This document shows, piece by piece, positions 44,404 through 52,799 of a stretch of DNA of 64,000 nucleotides. A program made the translations under genes and the position numbers. Each line of letters begins with the position of its first letter. Position 1 is the first letter of the stretch. The notes under the pieces are model-generated. The model made no database searches and was not told the origin of the DNA. It saw only the letters and a program-made list of their open reading frames with translations. The DNA is from Terriglobales bacterium (GTDB lineage Bacteria; Acidobacteriota; Terriglobia; Terriglobales; Acidobacteriaceae), in NCBI GenBank assembly GCA_035624455.1, contig DASPRM010000075.1, forward strand, positions 79,497 through 143,496, written 5' to 3'.

Positions 44404-45678
44404 ATGGCCGAAACTGGTACACAACTGAACGCGTTGCCGCTCATCAAGCGACGCCTCTCGGCCTGGGACCCGCTTCGAGAGCCATTATTTCGATCGCTGT
44501 GGATTGCCGCCGTCGCTTCCTACACCGGCACCTGGATGCAAAACGTCGGGACCGGCTGGCTTATGGCCTCTCTCACCAACTCTCCCGTGATGGTCGGGCT
44601 GGTGCAGGCTGCCAGTTCCCTCCCCGTGTTCTTGGTAGTCATTCCCGCGGGCGCGCTCGCCGATATGGTCGACCGCCGCCGTCTGCTCATCCTGACTCAA
44701 TCCTGGATGGTAATCGCAGCTGCGGCCCTTGGCATCCTCACCATCTTTCAGGTGGTGACGCCCGGTCTGCTGTTGCTGTTCACCTTTCTTCTCGGCCTAG
44801 GTGCCGCCACGAATGACCCGCCCTGGCAAGCGATCACCCACGAGATGGTTTCGGAAGAGAATTTTCCAGCCGCGGTGGCGCTCAATTCGGCAGGCTTCAA
44901 CGTAGCCCGCGCCGTGGGGCCCGCCCTGGGCGGCCTTATCATCGCCGCCTGGGGCTCGGGCGTGGCTTTCCTGATCAATGCCGCTTCGTTTTTTGGCGTG
45001 ATCTGGATTCTCTATTGCTGGAAGCGTGTTCCGCACGAAGATCCCATGCCCGCCAAAGATGTTTTCGCCGCCATCCGCACTGGTTTTCAATACGCGCGCC
45101 AGTCTTCTGCTATGCAGTCTGTCCTGATTCGCACTGGCGTTTTTAGCCTCTCGGCGACCGCACTCTGGGCGATGCTGCCGTTGATCGCCAAGCCCTATGG
45201 ATCGATTGGCTACGGCACGATGCTGGCGTTCTTTGGAGTGGGCGCGCTCGCCGGAGCCGCCATGCTTCCTCGGTTTCGTCGTGCATTTAGCGTCCACAAG
45301 ATGGTGACGTCAGCCACAGTGTTATACGCTGCGGTCACTTCCGCCTCCGGCTACCTCGGCAGCTTTTGGGCGCTATGCATTGTGCTGTTCGCGGGAGGCG
45401 TAGGCTGGATCATTATCCTGGCCAGCCTGAATGTGTCCGCTCAGATCTTGTCGCCAGTCTGGCTGCGCGCCCGCACGTTATCCATGTACTTGCTGGTGCT
45501 GCAAGGAGGCATGGCTGCCGGCAGCGCATTCTGGGGCGGAGTTGCGGGGCGCTTTGGAATCGCGAACGCACTCTCAGCGGCGGCCGTGGCTCTTGTATTG
45601 GGCGTGTTCGCCAGCCGCAATCATCGCCTGCGGGCCGACCAGGCAGACTTTCCCGCTTCGCCAGTAGTTGAGAGCTGA
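44404..45678 (+). CDS. MFS transporter of the EntS/DUF894 type
   Basis: The 424-residue protein has about 12 membrane helices, the LWIAAVASYTGTWMQNVGTGW start and the loop-2/3 motif GALADMVDRRRLLILTQ typical of exporters related to EntS. The middle NDPPWQAITHEMVSEENFPAAVALNSAGFNVARAVGPALGG segment is a family hallmark. It sits 26 bases after the permease. A palindrome at 45672-45685 spans its stop. Confidence 0.9.
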   Translation: MAETGTQLNALPLIKRRLSAWDPLREPLFRSLWIAAVASYTGTWMQNVGTGWLMASLTNSPVMVGLVQAASSLPVFLVVIPAGALADMVDRRRLLILTQSWMVIAAAALGILTIFQVVTPGLLLLFTFLLGLGAATNDPPWQAITHEMVSEENFPAAVALNSAGFNVARAVGPALGGLIIAAWGSGVAFLINAASFFGVIWILYCWKRVPHEDPMPAKDVFAAIRTGFQYARQSSAMQSVLIRTGVFSLSATALWAMLPLIAKPYGSIGYGTMLAFFGVGALAGAAMLPRFRRAFSVHKMVTSATVLYAAVTSASGYLGSFWALCIVLFAGGVGWIIILASLNVSAQILSPVWLRARTLSMYLLVLQGGMAAGSAFWGGVAGRFGIANALSAAAVALVLGVFASRNHRLRADQADFPASPVVES

Positions 45679-45690
45679 TCAGCTCAGGTT

Positions 45691-46152
45691 CTAATTCCCC
45701 GCGTATTCAAAGCGAACGCGACGGTTCTTGCTCCAGCACTCATCGTCCGTTCCCGGACAAACCGGATACAGCTGTCCCCACCCTGTTGCAAATACGATCT
45801 GGCTTTCTGGAACACCGTGGCTGAGCAGGAACTTCTTCACGTAGTCCGCTCGCTTTTGTGAAAGCACCAGGTTGTAGATCAGCGTGCCACGCGATGATGC
45901 ATACCCATCAATATAGATCTTAATATTCGGGTGAGCCTTGAACCACTCCGCATCCGCCTGCAGAGCAGCTTTGTCATGGGGTTCGTCGTAGTCATTCCAT
46001 GCAAACATCACTTGCCTGACCGATTGGTTGAAATCCGCCTGTTCCGGTCCAAAAAAAGTTACCGGAGTGGACCAGTCATAAAACTGAGCAGATGCGCTTA
46101 TAGAGCTTAAAACGAGCACTAGCACGATATAACAAAGCGCCGAGAGCCTCAT
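45691..46152 (-). CDS. OmpA-family outer-membrane/peptidoglycan-binding protein
   Basis: ATG 46150-46152 follows AAGGAG and starts a signal peptide (LCYIVLVLVLSSISASAQ); the in-frame upstream start is rejected. The 153-residue protein ends with an OmpA C-terminal domain (about 45-150) with IYIDGYASSRGTLIYNLVLSQKRADYVK and ending SKNRRVRFEYAGN. It should bind peptidoglycan meso-diaminopimelate. There is a single Cys pair (PVCPGTDDECWSKNRR) that may form a disulfide. It is convergent with the MFS gene, 12 bases apart. Confidence 0.88.
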   Translation of the reverse strand: MRLSALCYIVLVLVLSSISASAQFYDWSTPVTFFGPEQADFNQSVRQVMFAWNDYDEPHDKAALQADAEWFKAHPNIKIYIDGYASSRGTLIYNLVLSQKRADYVKKFLLSHGVPESQIVFATGWGQLYPVCPGTDDECWSKNRRVRFEYAGN

Positions 46153-46310
46153 ATCTCCAGCTCCTTTCGAGTGCAAGAACAATGACCGATTTCGCATTTA
46201 TAGCATCGAGAGCCCAGGATCCTGCCACAGAATGTACTGGGTGTTTGTTAATGTTCCGTTACAGATTCCGCTCGCATCTCCCCTCGAGCGAGACGGCGCC
46301 CCTGCCAGTG

Positions 46311-47495
46311 TCAATCCACGTAAAGCGCCGCCGATCCTCCCACCCACTCCAGATTCCGGTTGTGATCCACTCCCATCATTTTGCCTCGCCCCATGCGCAC
46401 CAGGCCCATGACCGGTAAAAGCCGATCCAGCCAGATGTACATGATTCGCACCTCCGCCTGCGTCGGACCGTGCGGAGTATCGATCACCGGAGTGAAATTC
46501 ATTTTCTCCTGGAGAATATACTGCGATCGCAATGAGTGAGGTATCGCCTGGAGATCGGCATCCGTAGGAGCAAACACTATCCCTGCCCCCGCAAATGAGT
46601 ACACTGGCTTGAGAACATAATTTTCGCGGTCTTGAGGGACTTGCTCGAGTCGATCCAAGAACCATGTCTTGGGCACGCATTTATGCCGCAAGTAGGGGAT
46701 AGAAAATTTGCTGATGCGGAAATACCAGTTCGGGTGTCCCGCCCACTCCACGTCCATCTCATCACGATAGTCAAAAGGAAGCTGCACATGCTTGCGTACC
46801 AACTCGTCCACGATCGTCCGGTTATAGATCCGTTGGATTGGAACCAGTTTGCCGTTGTCGCGATAGTGCAGCCGGTCACCTTGCTTCACCACCTCGGTGA
46901 TATTTACCGTCCGAATGCCACAGATTCGTCCAGTCACCAGGAAATCGGGCAGGGTTTTCTGGTGTAAGGGATCAATCTCCAGGAGCACGACTTGTTTTGG
47001 ATCGTGATTGCCTACGATCGATCGCCGCAGCAGGGCCCAGTAGCCCTCGTCGTCCATACCGAAGAACACCTTCAGCTCTGACGATAGTCCGTAGCACTGG
47101 ATGTATTGCCGGGAAACCACCTGCTGGTAGGCATACAACGAGGGAAACGCCTGCAATTCCACCAGCCAAGGCTGCAATTGTCCCGCTGCATCGCGAATCA
47201 GGCCGAAATCCACTTGCACGAATAACGGATGCGCATCGTCGTTCGGCACCCGAAAGGCTGCAGGAATCGACGCTTCCGACTTGGAGCGATATTCGGGACT
47301 GTCCACAAGCTGATGAACCAACTCATCGCCGTAACGCGCCATTTTGTCGAGCAGTGGCTTAGGGAAAAAGCAGGGAGTCTCGCTCACGCGGAATTCAACT
47401 TTGGTTCCGCATTCCTGGTTCAACTGGCGAATAAAATTCTGGTATTTCTCTGGCGTGTAGTTGGCGTTGAAATGCTGACGCAGTTCGGGAATCAT
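46311..47495 (-). CDS. ATP-grasp-like protein of unknown substrate
   Basis: ATG 47493-47495 gives 394 residues; GTG 47504 is an alternative. The C-terminal half has ATP-grasp-like elements: YVLKPVYSFAGAGIVFAP (lysine and glycine-rich loop), QYILQEKMNF and QAEVRIMYIWLDRLLPVMG; the N-terminal half contains QVDFGLIRDAAGQLQPWLVELQAFPSLYAYQ. The order resembles glutathionylspermidine-synthase-type or permuted ATP-grasp enzymes, which form peptide-like amide bonds, but I cannot name the reaction. It lies 22 bases downstream of the aminopeptidase-like gene, last of the minus-strand cluster 46.3-51.7 kb. Confidence 0.75.
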   Translation of the reverse strand: MIPELRQHFNANYTPEKYQNFIRQLNQECGTKVEFRVSETPCFFPKPLLDKMARYGDELVHQLVDSPEYRSKSEASIPAAFRVPNDDAHPLFVQVDFGLIRDAAGQLQPWLVELQAFPSLYAYQQVVSRQYIQCYGLSSELKVFFGMDDEGYWALLRRSIVGNHDPKQVVLLEIDPLHQKTLPDFLVTGRICGIRTVNITEVVKQGDRLHYRDNGKLVPIQRIYNRTIVDELVRKHVQLPFDYRDEMDVEWAGHPNWYFRISKFSIPYLRHKCVPKTWFLDRLEQVPQDRENYVLKPVYSFAGAGIVFAPTDADLQAIPHSLRSQYILQEKMNFTPVIDTPHGPTQAEVRIMYIWLDRLLPVMGLVRMGRGKMMGVDHNRNLEWVGGSAALYVD

Positions 47496-47526
47496 CGCCC
47501 GCACCCGCTTTATTGCAGCTCGGAAG

Positions 47527-48570
47527 CTACGCCTCGATCAGGAATTGACCACGCCGCATGATCGGCAGACCATCCACCCAGATGTCGAAGTTCGTTCCCA
47601 CGACATCAATGTGCGTTGAGGAGTACCAGTCGGCTCCCGTATGCTCGCCATAAGGATTGCCAAATGCGATATGAATTCCTGGCAGCTTTTCGTCCTGCAG
47701 GATATGCCCGATCACGCCCTTTAGCTCAATATTTGTTCCAATGGCAAACTCGCCCACACGATCGCTGTTCTCGTCCGTGTGGGTGTACCGCCAGAAATCG
47801 TTTTCCAGTTCCTTGTTGTCGCTGAACGCCTCGGTCAAACGATTTTCTTTGATTCGTATGGTCAGCGGATTCGCTCGCAGGTTGCCGAATTTCGAACACA
47901 GATAGTCGCCCACCACGCCATCGATCACAAAGGTTCCGTTCACCTCTCCCGGTGTGGTGAACACCTCTCCACCGGGCAGGTTTCCCCACTTTTCCGGACT
48001 GATCAGGCCACTGGTCTTGAGCCAACGATAGTGAGGGTTCAAATCGGCATGGATATCGGTTCCCGCTGGAGTCTTGGCATCAATAGCCTTTGCTCGGCTC
48101 ACGAGTTGCCAAATTTTCATACTGATGCGATCGACCCTCAGAAAATCTGCCCGCATACCTTCCAGCATTATTTGCCGGTTGATGTTGACCATGTGCGCGT
48201 GGCGCATCTTTCGCCGGTTCACCACTTCTGTCATCTGCATGCGGGAACGCAACTCGTTCGTCTGTACCTGCGCAGCGAAGATACTGACCTGGCTGGTTTC
48301 CATGTCGCCCAGGATTTCCGGGGGCATGCCACTCAGCGGCCGGGTCGCAACCTCTTCCAGGACAAAAATGCTGAGCGCCGATCCCACACCCTGGATCTCG
48401 CGCGCCAGGGCACCCGCGATCTCCCGGCACGCCACATCGGTAATCAGCGTGACCTTCTCCTGCGGCTGTATACGCAGGCACACGTTCACTGCATTGCGGG
48501 CCCCTATGGAAAGTTCAGGATCAAACTCGAGGGTTGCCAGATTGCTTAGTGTCTCTTTCGACTGAATCAT
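47527..48570 (-). CDS. M29-type (thermophilic) aminopeptidase-like protein
   Basis: The 347-residue product belongs to the COG2309/AmpS-T family. It has the metal-binding Glu of NLPGGEVFTTPGEVNG, the second Glu of VGEFAIGTN, HIAFGNPYG and the STHIDVVG His/Asp pair near the C-terminus. These enzymes release N-terminal amino acids using two metals. Within this cluster of ligases it could trim or recycle a product of the neighbouring amidoligases; that is inferred from position only. It starts 12 bases after the GCS2 gene. Confidence 0.88.
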   Translation of the reverse strand: MIQSKETLSNLATLEFDPELSIGARNAVNVCLRIQPQEKVTLITDVACREIAGALAREIQGVGSALSIFVLEEVATRPLSGMPPEILGDMETSQVSIFAAQVQTNELRSRMQMTEVVNRRKMRHAHMVNINRQIMLEGMRADFLRVDRISMKIWQLVSRAKAIDAKTPAGTDIHADLNPHYRWLKTSGLISPEKWGNLPGGEVFTTPGEVNGTFVIDGVVGDYLCSKFGNLRANPLTIRIKENRLTEAFSDNKELENDFWRYTHTDENSDRVGEFAIGTNIELKGVIGHILQDEKLPGIHIAFGNPYGEHTGADWYSSTHIDVVGTNFDIWVDGLPIMRRGQFLIEA

Positions 48571-48582
48571 GCACTCCGTACT

Positions 48583-49722
48583 TTACGCGCTAGCCGGGAT
48601 GGACATGGTGTCTCTTTCGCAGAGGCCGACCTTTGTCTCCTCTACCATGTAGTCCACTACCTTCTTCAAATCACCTGTTTCCTTGAAAACGTTCAACTGG
48701 CGATCAGCTCCGGTCCCCATCTCCAGGATGCGGTAAATGTAATTGATTTGCTCTCGTGAATCTAATTCATCCACTACATCGTCTACAAATTCAAGATACT
48801 CGTGTATAAGCTCGCGTTCTGGAACCTCGATCTGCTTGCCGAAATCGATCAGCTTGCCATCCAGGCCATAGCGTGAAGCCCGCCACTTGTTCTCCATCAG
48901 CAGCGCACGGCCGTACTGTCGAAAAGTCTGGTTCTGCGAATGCAACTTGTACAGCTTGGCGATAGTCGCCTGAATCAGCGCTGCCAACGCGATAGTTTCG
49001 TCTAGCCGCATCGGCAGATCGCATACCCGGATCTCCAACGTGCTAAAGAAAGGATGCGGCCGGATGTCCCACCAGATCTTCTTGGCGTTATCAATGCATT
49101 TTGTCTTGATCAACAGATTGACGAAATTGTCAAACTCCGCCCAACTCGAGAACGTGTCAGGGATGTTCGTGCGCGGAAACTTGTCAAACACTTTACAGCG
49201 ATACGATTTCAGCCCGGTGTTCATTCCCAGCCAGAACGGGGAGTTGCTGGAAAGCGCCAGCAGATGCGGTAGGAAATAACGTGCCTGGTTCATCAGGTGG
49301 ATCGTGGTTTCGCGGTCTTCCACTCCCACGTGCACATGCAAACCAAAGATCAGGTTCGCGCGCGCTACCAGTTGCAAGTCCTCTACTAGCGTCCGATAGC
49401 GCTCATCGGGATAGATCTCCTGGGTGCGCCAGTCAGAAAACGGATGCGTAGCCCCGGCAGCTACGAGTAACCCATTCTCCTGTGCGAGACTAATCACCTC
49501 TCGCCGTAATTTCTTCACTTCTTCCCTGGCCTCGCGAACATTCTTGCAAACTCCAGTGCCGACCTCTACCACCGACTGATGCATCTCCGCCTTGACCCGC
49601 TCCTCCATCCGCAGCTTGCCCTTGGAAATGATCTCAGCCTGAATATGCGAACGCAGATCCCGAGTCTCCGGATCGATCGTCTGGTACTCCTCTTCAATTC
49701 CGATCGTGAAACTGGGTTTCAT
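48583..49722 (-). CDS. Carboxylate-amine ligase, GCS2/YbdK family
   Basis: The 379-residue product has the family start GIEEEYQTIDPETRDL, the central GLHVHVGVEDRE and the active-site-lining HPFFSTLEIRVCDLPM, followed by NKWRASRYGLDGKLID. The family includes ATP-dependent glutamate-cysteine ligase-like enzymes; YbdK has weak gamma-glutamyl-cysteine ligase activity. It would join the gamma-carboxyl of glutamate, or a related acid, to an amine. It sits between an ATP-grasp ligase and an aminopeptidase on the same strand, the usual setting for making a small peptide-like compound. Confidence 0.92.
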   Translation of the reverse strand: MKPSFTIGIEEEYQTIDPETRDLRSHIQAEIISKGKLRMEERVKAEMHQSVVEVGTGVCKNVREAREEVKKLRREVISLAQENGLLVAAGATHPFSDWRTQEIYPDERYRTLVEDLQLVARANLIFGLHVHVGVEDRETTIHLMNQARYFLPHLLALSSNSPFWLGMNTGLKSYRCKVFDKFPRTNIPDTFSSWAEFDNFVNLLIKTKCIDNAKKIWWDIRPHPFFSTLEIRVCDLPMRLDETIALAALIQATIAKLYKLHSQNQTFRQYGRALLMENKWRASRYGLDGKLIDFGKQIEVPERELIHEYLEFVDDVVDELDSREQINYIYRILEMGTGADRQLNVFKETGDLKKVVDYMVEETKVGLCERDTMSIPASA

Positions 49723-49736
49723 TTGTCGTTAGACAC

Positions 49737-49822
49737 TCACCACGGATACCATTGATTTCTACGGATTTCTGTTACTCAGGAGTCGGGATTTCCTGAATCA
49801 GTAAACATCCGTGAAATCCTTG
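49737..49822. repeat. Inverted ACGGAT/ATCCGT intergenic element
   Basis: The 106-base gap between the GCS2 and ATP-grasp genes contains CCACGGATACC, a second ACGGATTTC, then ATCCGTGAAATCC, forming an imperfect inverted repeat. Sequences of this kind (CACGGAT units) occur between genes in many bacteria. Its effect on expression is unknown. Confidence 0.35.
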
Positions 49823-49828
49823 GCCGAT

Positions 49829-50857
49829 TCAACTCGTTGCCTGCTGCCGAACTCCAAGTTTTGTCTTCGGAGCTGGATTTCTCTCAAGCATTTTTTTCGG
49901 AGTCTCAGAGCCTGACTCGCTCCTCACCCCACTCAAGAACCGCGCCCAACCATATTCCGCAGTTGGCCTTTCATCGCTAGATGCTTTCTTCACCGCCAAC
50001 TCTGCGACATGGTCCACTATCCATGTGAAGTTCTCCGCACCTACCGAATGGTAATCAGCGTCCGGCGCCGGATTCATGAAATCGATGGCATACGGAACGC
50101 CGTTCTCCACCGCGAACTCCACTGTATTCAGATCGTATCCCAGGGCACGGCAAAGCGTGAGTGCATCTTTTTCGATGCGTGCGATCAGCTTCGCGTCCGT
50201 ATGCTCCGGTTGCCTCACGTAGCGCTCATGATGCGGTGCCCTGGGGTTGTACTGCATGATATGGACATGCTCCCGCCCCACTACGTAACACCTAAAGTAT
50301 TCCTTGAAGTTCACCGCCTTCTGTAAGGTCATGCAGAGATCGCGCGTCTGATCATAAGCATGAAAAAGTTCTTCTGGTGAGTTGACCTTGTAAACGTCCC
50401 GCCAGCCACCGCCATTGAAGGGCTTCAGAAATGCCGGGAAACCCACATAGTCAAAGACCTCTTCCCAGTTCATCGGATAAACGAGATTTCTCATCGATTG
50501 ATCCGTTGTACCCGGCGGATGCTGTTTATGCGGCAGAATGACAGTAGGCGGAATCGCTACCCCAAGCTTTTCTCCCAATGCATAGTTGAAAAACTTGTCG
50601 TCCGCGCTCCACCAGAAAGGATTGTTTATGACTATTGTCCCGCTAAGCACGGCATTCTTCAGGTAGGCGCGGTAAAAAGGAATATCGTGCGAGATGCGGT
50701 CGATGATCACCCGGTACCCGCTGGGGTCGGCCATCCGAACCCCACCGATCTTGACGAACTCCGCCTTTACATCCGGCACGCCCATGGAATTGATCTTCTC
50801 CACCACCGCGCCGGGAAAAGTATTCTCCATGCCAAAGATAATGCCAATCTTTTTCAC
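49829..50857 (-). CDS. RimK/D-Ala-D-Ala-ligase-like ATP-grasp enzyme
   Basis: GTG start at 50855-50857 with GGTGAGG upstream; 342 residues. It has the ATP-grasp core: FPAFLKPFNGGGWRDVYKV (lysine plus glycine-rich loop, about 140-158), EYFRCYVVGREHVHIMQYNP, and the metal-binding LNTVEFAVENGVPYAIDFMNPAPD. Such enzymes add an amino acid or amine to a carboxylate using ATP. It lies 106 bases upstream of the carboxylate-amine ligase and 100 downstream of the esterase, so the two ligases probably act in one pathway. The C-terminal 45 residues are disordered and charged. Confidence 0.88.
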   Translation of the reverse strand: MKKIGIIFGMENTFPGAVVEKINSMGVPDVKAEFVKIGGVRMADPSGYRVIIDRISHDIPFYRAYLKNAVLSGTIVINNPFWWSADDKFFNYALGEKLGVAIPPTVILPHKQHPPGTTDQSMRNLVYPMNWEEVFDYVGFPAFLKPFNGGGWRDVYKVNSPEELFHAYDQTRDLCMTLQKAVNFKEYFRCYVVGREHVHIMQYNPRAPHHERYVRQPEHTDAKLIARIEKDALTLCRALGYDLNTVEFAVENGVPYAIDFMNPAPDADYHSVGAENFTWIVDHVAELAVKKASSDERPTAEYGWARFLSGVRSESGSETPKKMLERNPAPKTKLGVRQQATS

Positions 50858-50957
50858 GCCTCACCCCAGTTGTGTTGTCACATTGTAAGGTAACCCTAGT
50901 GGGAAATCATGGCCAAATCAGTTGTTTCACCACTTTTGCGGTTCTTCCACCCCAGTT

Positions 50958-51671
50958 TTATGGAAAATATGCGCGCGCCATCTTGTGCCACCACGGCCAA
51001 TCGTGTCCGGTTCGATCCCCCCATACGTCAAGCCGATGATTCATCTGCTTGCTGCGCATGGCGGCTGCCAGTTTTTCGTTCTGGTCCCAGCACATGTCGT
51101 GCTCTCCGGTCGCCAGGATGTAGAAATTTCGACGATACCGCTCCAGGTACCACGGATCACCCATATTAGGCAGAAAGTGCGGGGGGCAATTGAAGTAGCA
51201 ATCGTCATCGTAATAGCCATCAAGAAACTGCTGGATATCGAATGCCCCGCTCATGCTCACGCAGTGCGTGACCAGATCCGGGTGGCGCAACGCAAAATTC
51301 ACCGCGTGATATCCCCCAAAGCTGCATCCTGTTGTCGCCAGCAGGTGGGAAATATTCTTCTGTCGGACCAAGGGCAGCACCTCGTGCAGAAGATAGTCCT
51401 CGTACTGCATGTGCCGCACCACACGCCAGCGAGGATGCGCCCCGCGGTTATACCAGCTCTCACTGTCGACACTATCAACGCAGAATAGTTGCATTCGGCC
51501 TGATTCAATCTTGTCCCAACTCGCGCCCACCATTCCCCGATCTTCATATTCGTAAAACCTTCCCTGGGAGGTCGGGAACACCAGGATAGGCAAACCCGCG
51601 TGTCCGAAGATCAGCATCTCCATGTCGCGGTTGAGTCGAGGCGAGTACCACTTGTGATATTCGCGGTTCAT
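50958..51671 (-). CDS. Alpha/beta-hydrolase esterase (Esterase D/PHB-like)
   Basis: ATG 51669-51671 (with GAGGAAG upstream) gives 237 residues; a longer frame to 51788 is rejected because it would overlap the divergent gene promoter. The fold has GHAGLPILVFPTSQGRFYEYED, the nucleophile Ser in the GCSFGGYHAV elbow, and a late HDWPWW histidine. It is related to esterases such as the enterochelin or acyl-CoA hydrolase group. It is the first gene of the minus-strand cluster and its twin in function lies divergently at 51792. Two hydrolases bordering ligase genes suggest ester or amide release steps. Confidence 0.88.
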   Translation of the reverse strand: MNREYHKWYSPRLNRDMEMLIFGHAGLPILVFPTSQGRFYEYEDRGMVGASWDKIESGRMQLFCVDSVDSESWYNRGAHPRWRVVRHMQYEDYLLHEVLPLVRQKNISHLLATTGCSFGGYHAVNFALRHPDLVTHCVSMSGAFDIQQFLDGYYDDDCYFNCPPHFLPNMGDPWYLERYRRNFYILATGEHDMCWDQNEKLAAAMRSKQMNHRLDVWGDRTGHDWPWWHKMARAYFP

Positions 51672-51791
51672 GCTTGACGTAGCTTCCTCGCTTATGGAAG
51701 TTCCATAGTTTAATCTGAGATTATCGAATCGGTGCACCACTCCTAGCGGAGGAAGATCAATCGGCAGCGCACGGCGCGCCTGAACCAACCC

Positions 51792-52622
51792 ATGGTTGCC
51801 AAATTTCTCGGTTCCGCCAGCACAGACACCCTGACCTCATCTGCAGAGCCAAGAACCACTGACCTACGTAAACATCCCAACTTTCAGTCGCGGCTGCTCC
51901 CCGGCGACCGCGAGCTGATTGTTTATCTCCCTCCCGGATACGATCAGCATCCCAAGCAACGCTTTCCCGTTCTTTACCTGCATGACGGCCAGAATCTCTT
52001 CGATGAAACCACCTCCTACGTCCCCGGCATGGATTGGAAGGTCGACGAAACCGCCGAAGACCTCATTCGGCGACAGCAGATCCAGCAGCTTATCATCGTG
52101 GGTATCTACAACGCCGGTGTGCACAGGGTAGACGAATATACGCCTACGAAGGACCCCAGGCTCGGAGGCGGCCGCGCCGATCTCTACGGTCGCATGCTGG
52201 TGAAGGAGATTCGCACCTTCATCAACTCTAAATATCGAACGCTCCTAGGTCCCGAAAACACGGGCCTGGGAGGCTCTTCCCTGGGTGGCCTCGTCAGCCT
52301 CTATCTTGGCTTGCAGTACCCGAACATCTTCGGCAAGCTCGCGATCCTGTCACCCTCCGTCTGGTGGGGAAATAAGGCCATCATTGGAATGATCAAGAAA
52401 GCCGATCCACGACCTGGTTTCCGGATTTGGCTCGACATGGGCAGCAAAGAAGGCACCAAATCCTTGAGTGATGTCCGTTTGCTCCGTCGAACCCTGGTAG
52501 CCAAAGGATGGATCGAGGGACAAGACCTTCACTACGAAGAGGTTCCAGGAGCAGTTCACAACGAGGCGGCCTGGGCAGCCCGCGTAGGACCCGTGCTGCG
52601 CTATCTGTTTCCTCCAATTTAG
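51792..52622 (+). CDS. Enterochelin-esterase-like alpha/beta hydrolase
   Basis: The 276-residue product has RLLPGDRELIVYLPPGYDQ, YLHDGQNLFDE, nucleophile elbow GGSSLGGLVSLYL, and a C-terminal His in AVHNEAAW, all typical of the putative-esterase family that includes enterochelin esterase and mycolyltransferase-like folds. No signal peptide is visible, so it is cytoplasmic. It is divergent from the first gene of the amidoligase cluster with a 120-base shared upstream region. Confidence 0.88.
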   Translation: MVAKFLGSASTDTLTSSAEPRTTDLRKHPNFQSRLLPGDRELIVYLPPGYDQHPKQRFPVLYLHDGQNLFDETTSYVPGMDWKVDETAEDLIRRQQIQQLIIVGIYNAGVHRVDEYTPTKDPRLGGGRADLYGRMLVKEIRTFINSKYRTLLGPENTGLGGSSLGGLVSLYLGLQYPNIFGKLAILSPSVWWGNKAIIGMIKKADPRPGFRIWLDMGSKEGTKSLSDVRLLRRTLVAKGWIEGQDLHYEEVPGAVHNEAAWAARVGPVLRYLFPPI

Positions 52623-52799
52623 TCACATTGAAACCGGATCAGCCTTACTGACTCCTACGAAGTGTCCGGCTGCCGTCAGTATGCCCGCCATCTTCGGCAA
52701 CACCATTCCGACTCCCTGTGGATTGCAGGCGGGAACCAGCTACGTGGCCCAGCCTTACTGAAATTCCTCACGTCTTCCGTTTCAATTACACTGTTGAAC

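Noticed and set aside
45672..45685. Perfect palindrome GAGCTGATCAGCTC spanning the MFS stop
   Set aside because: No loop or T run, so it is not a terminator; 14 bases can arise by chance. Restriction-type palindrome only.
52662..52799. N-terminal extension of the M3 peptidase (ATG 52662)
   Set aside because: The extra 46 residues would hide the signal peptide that begins at 52800.
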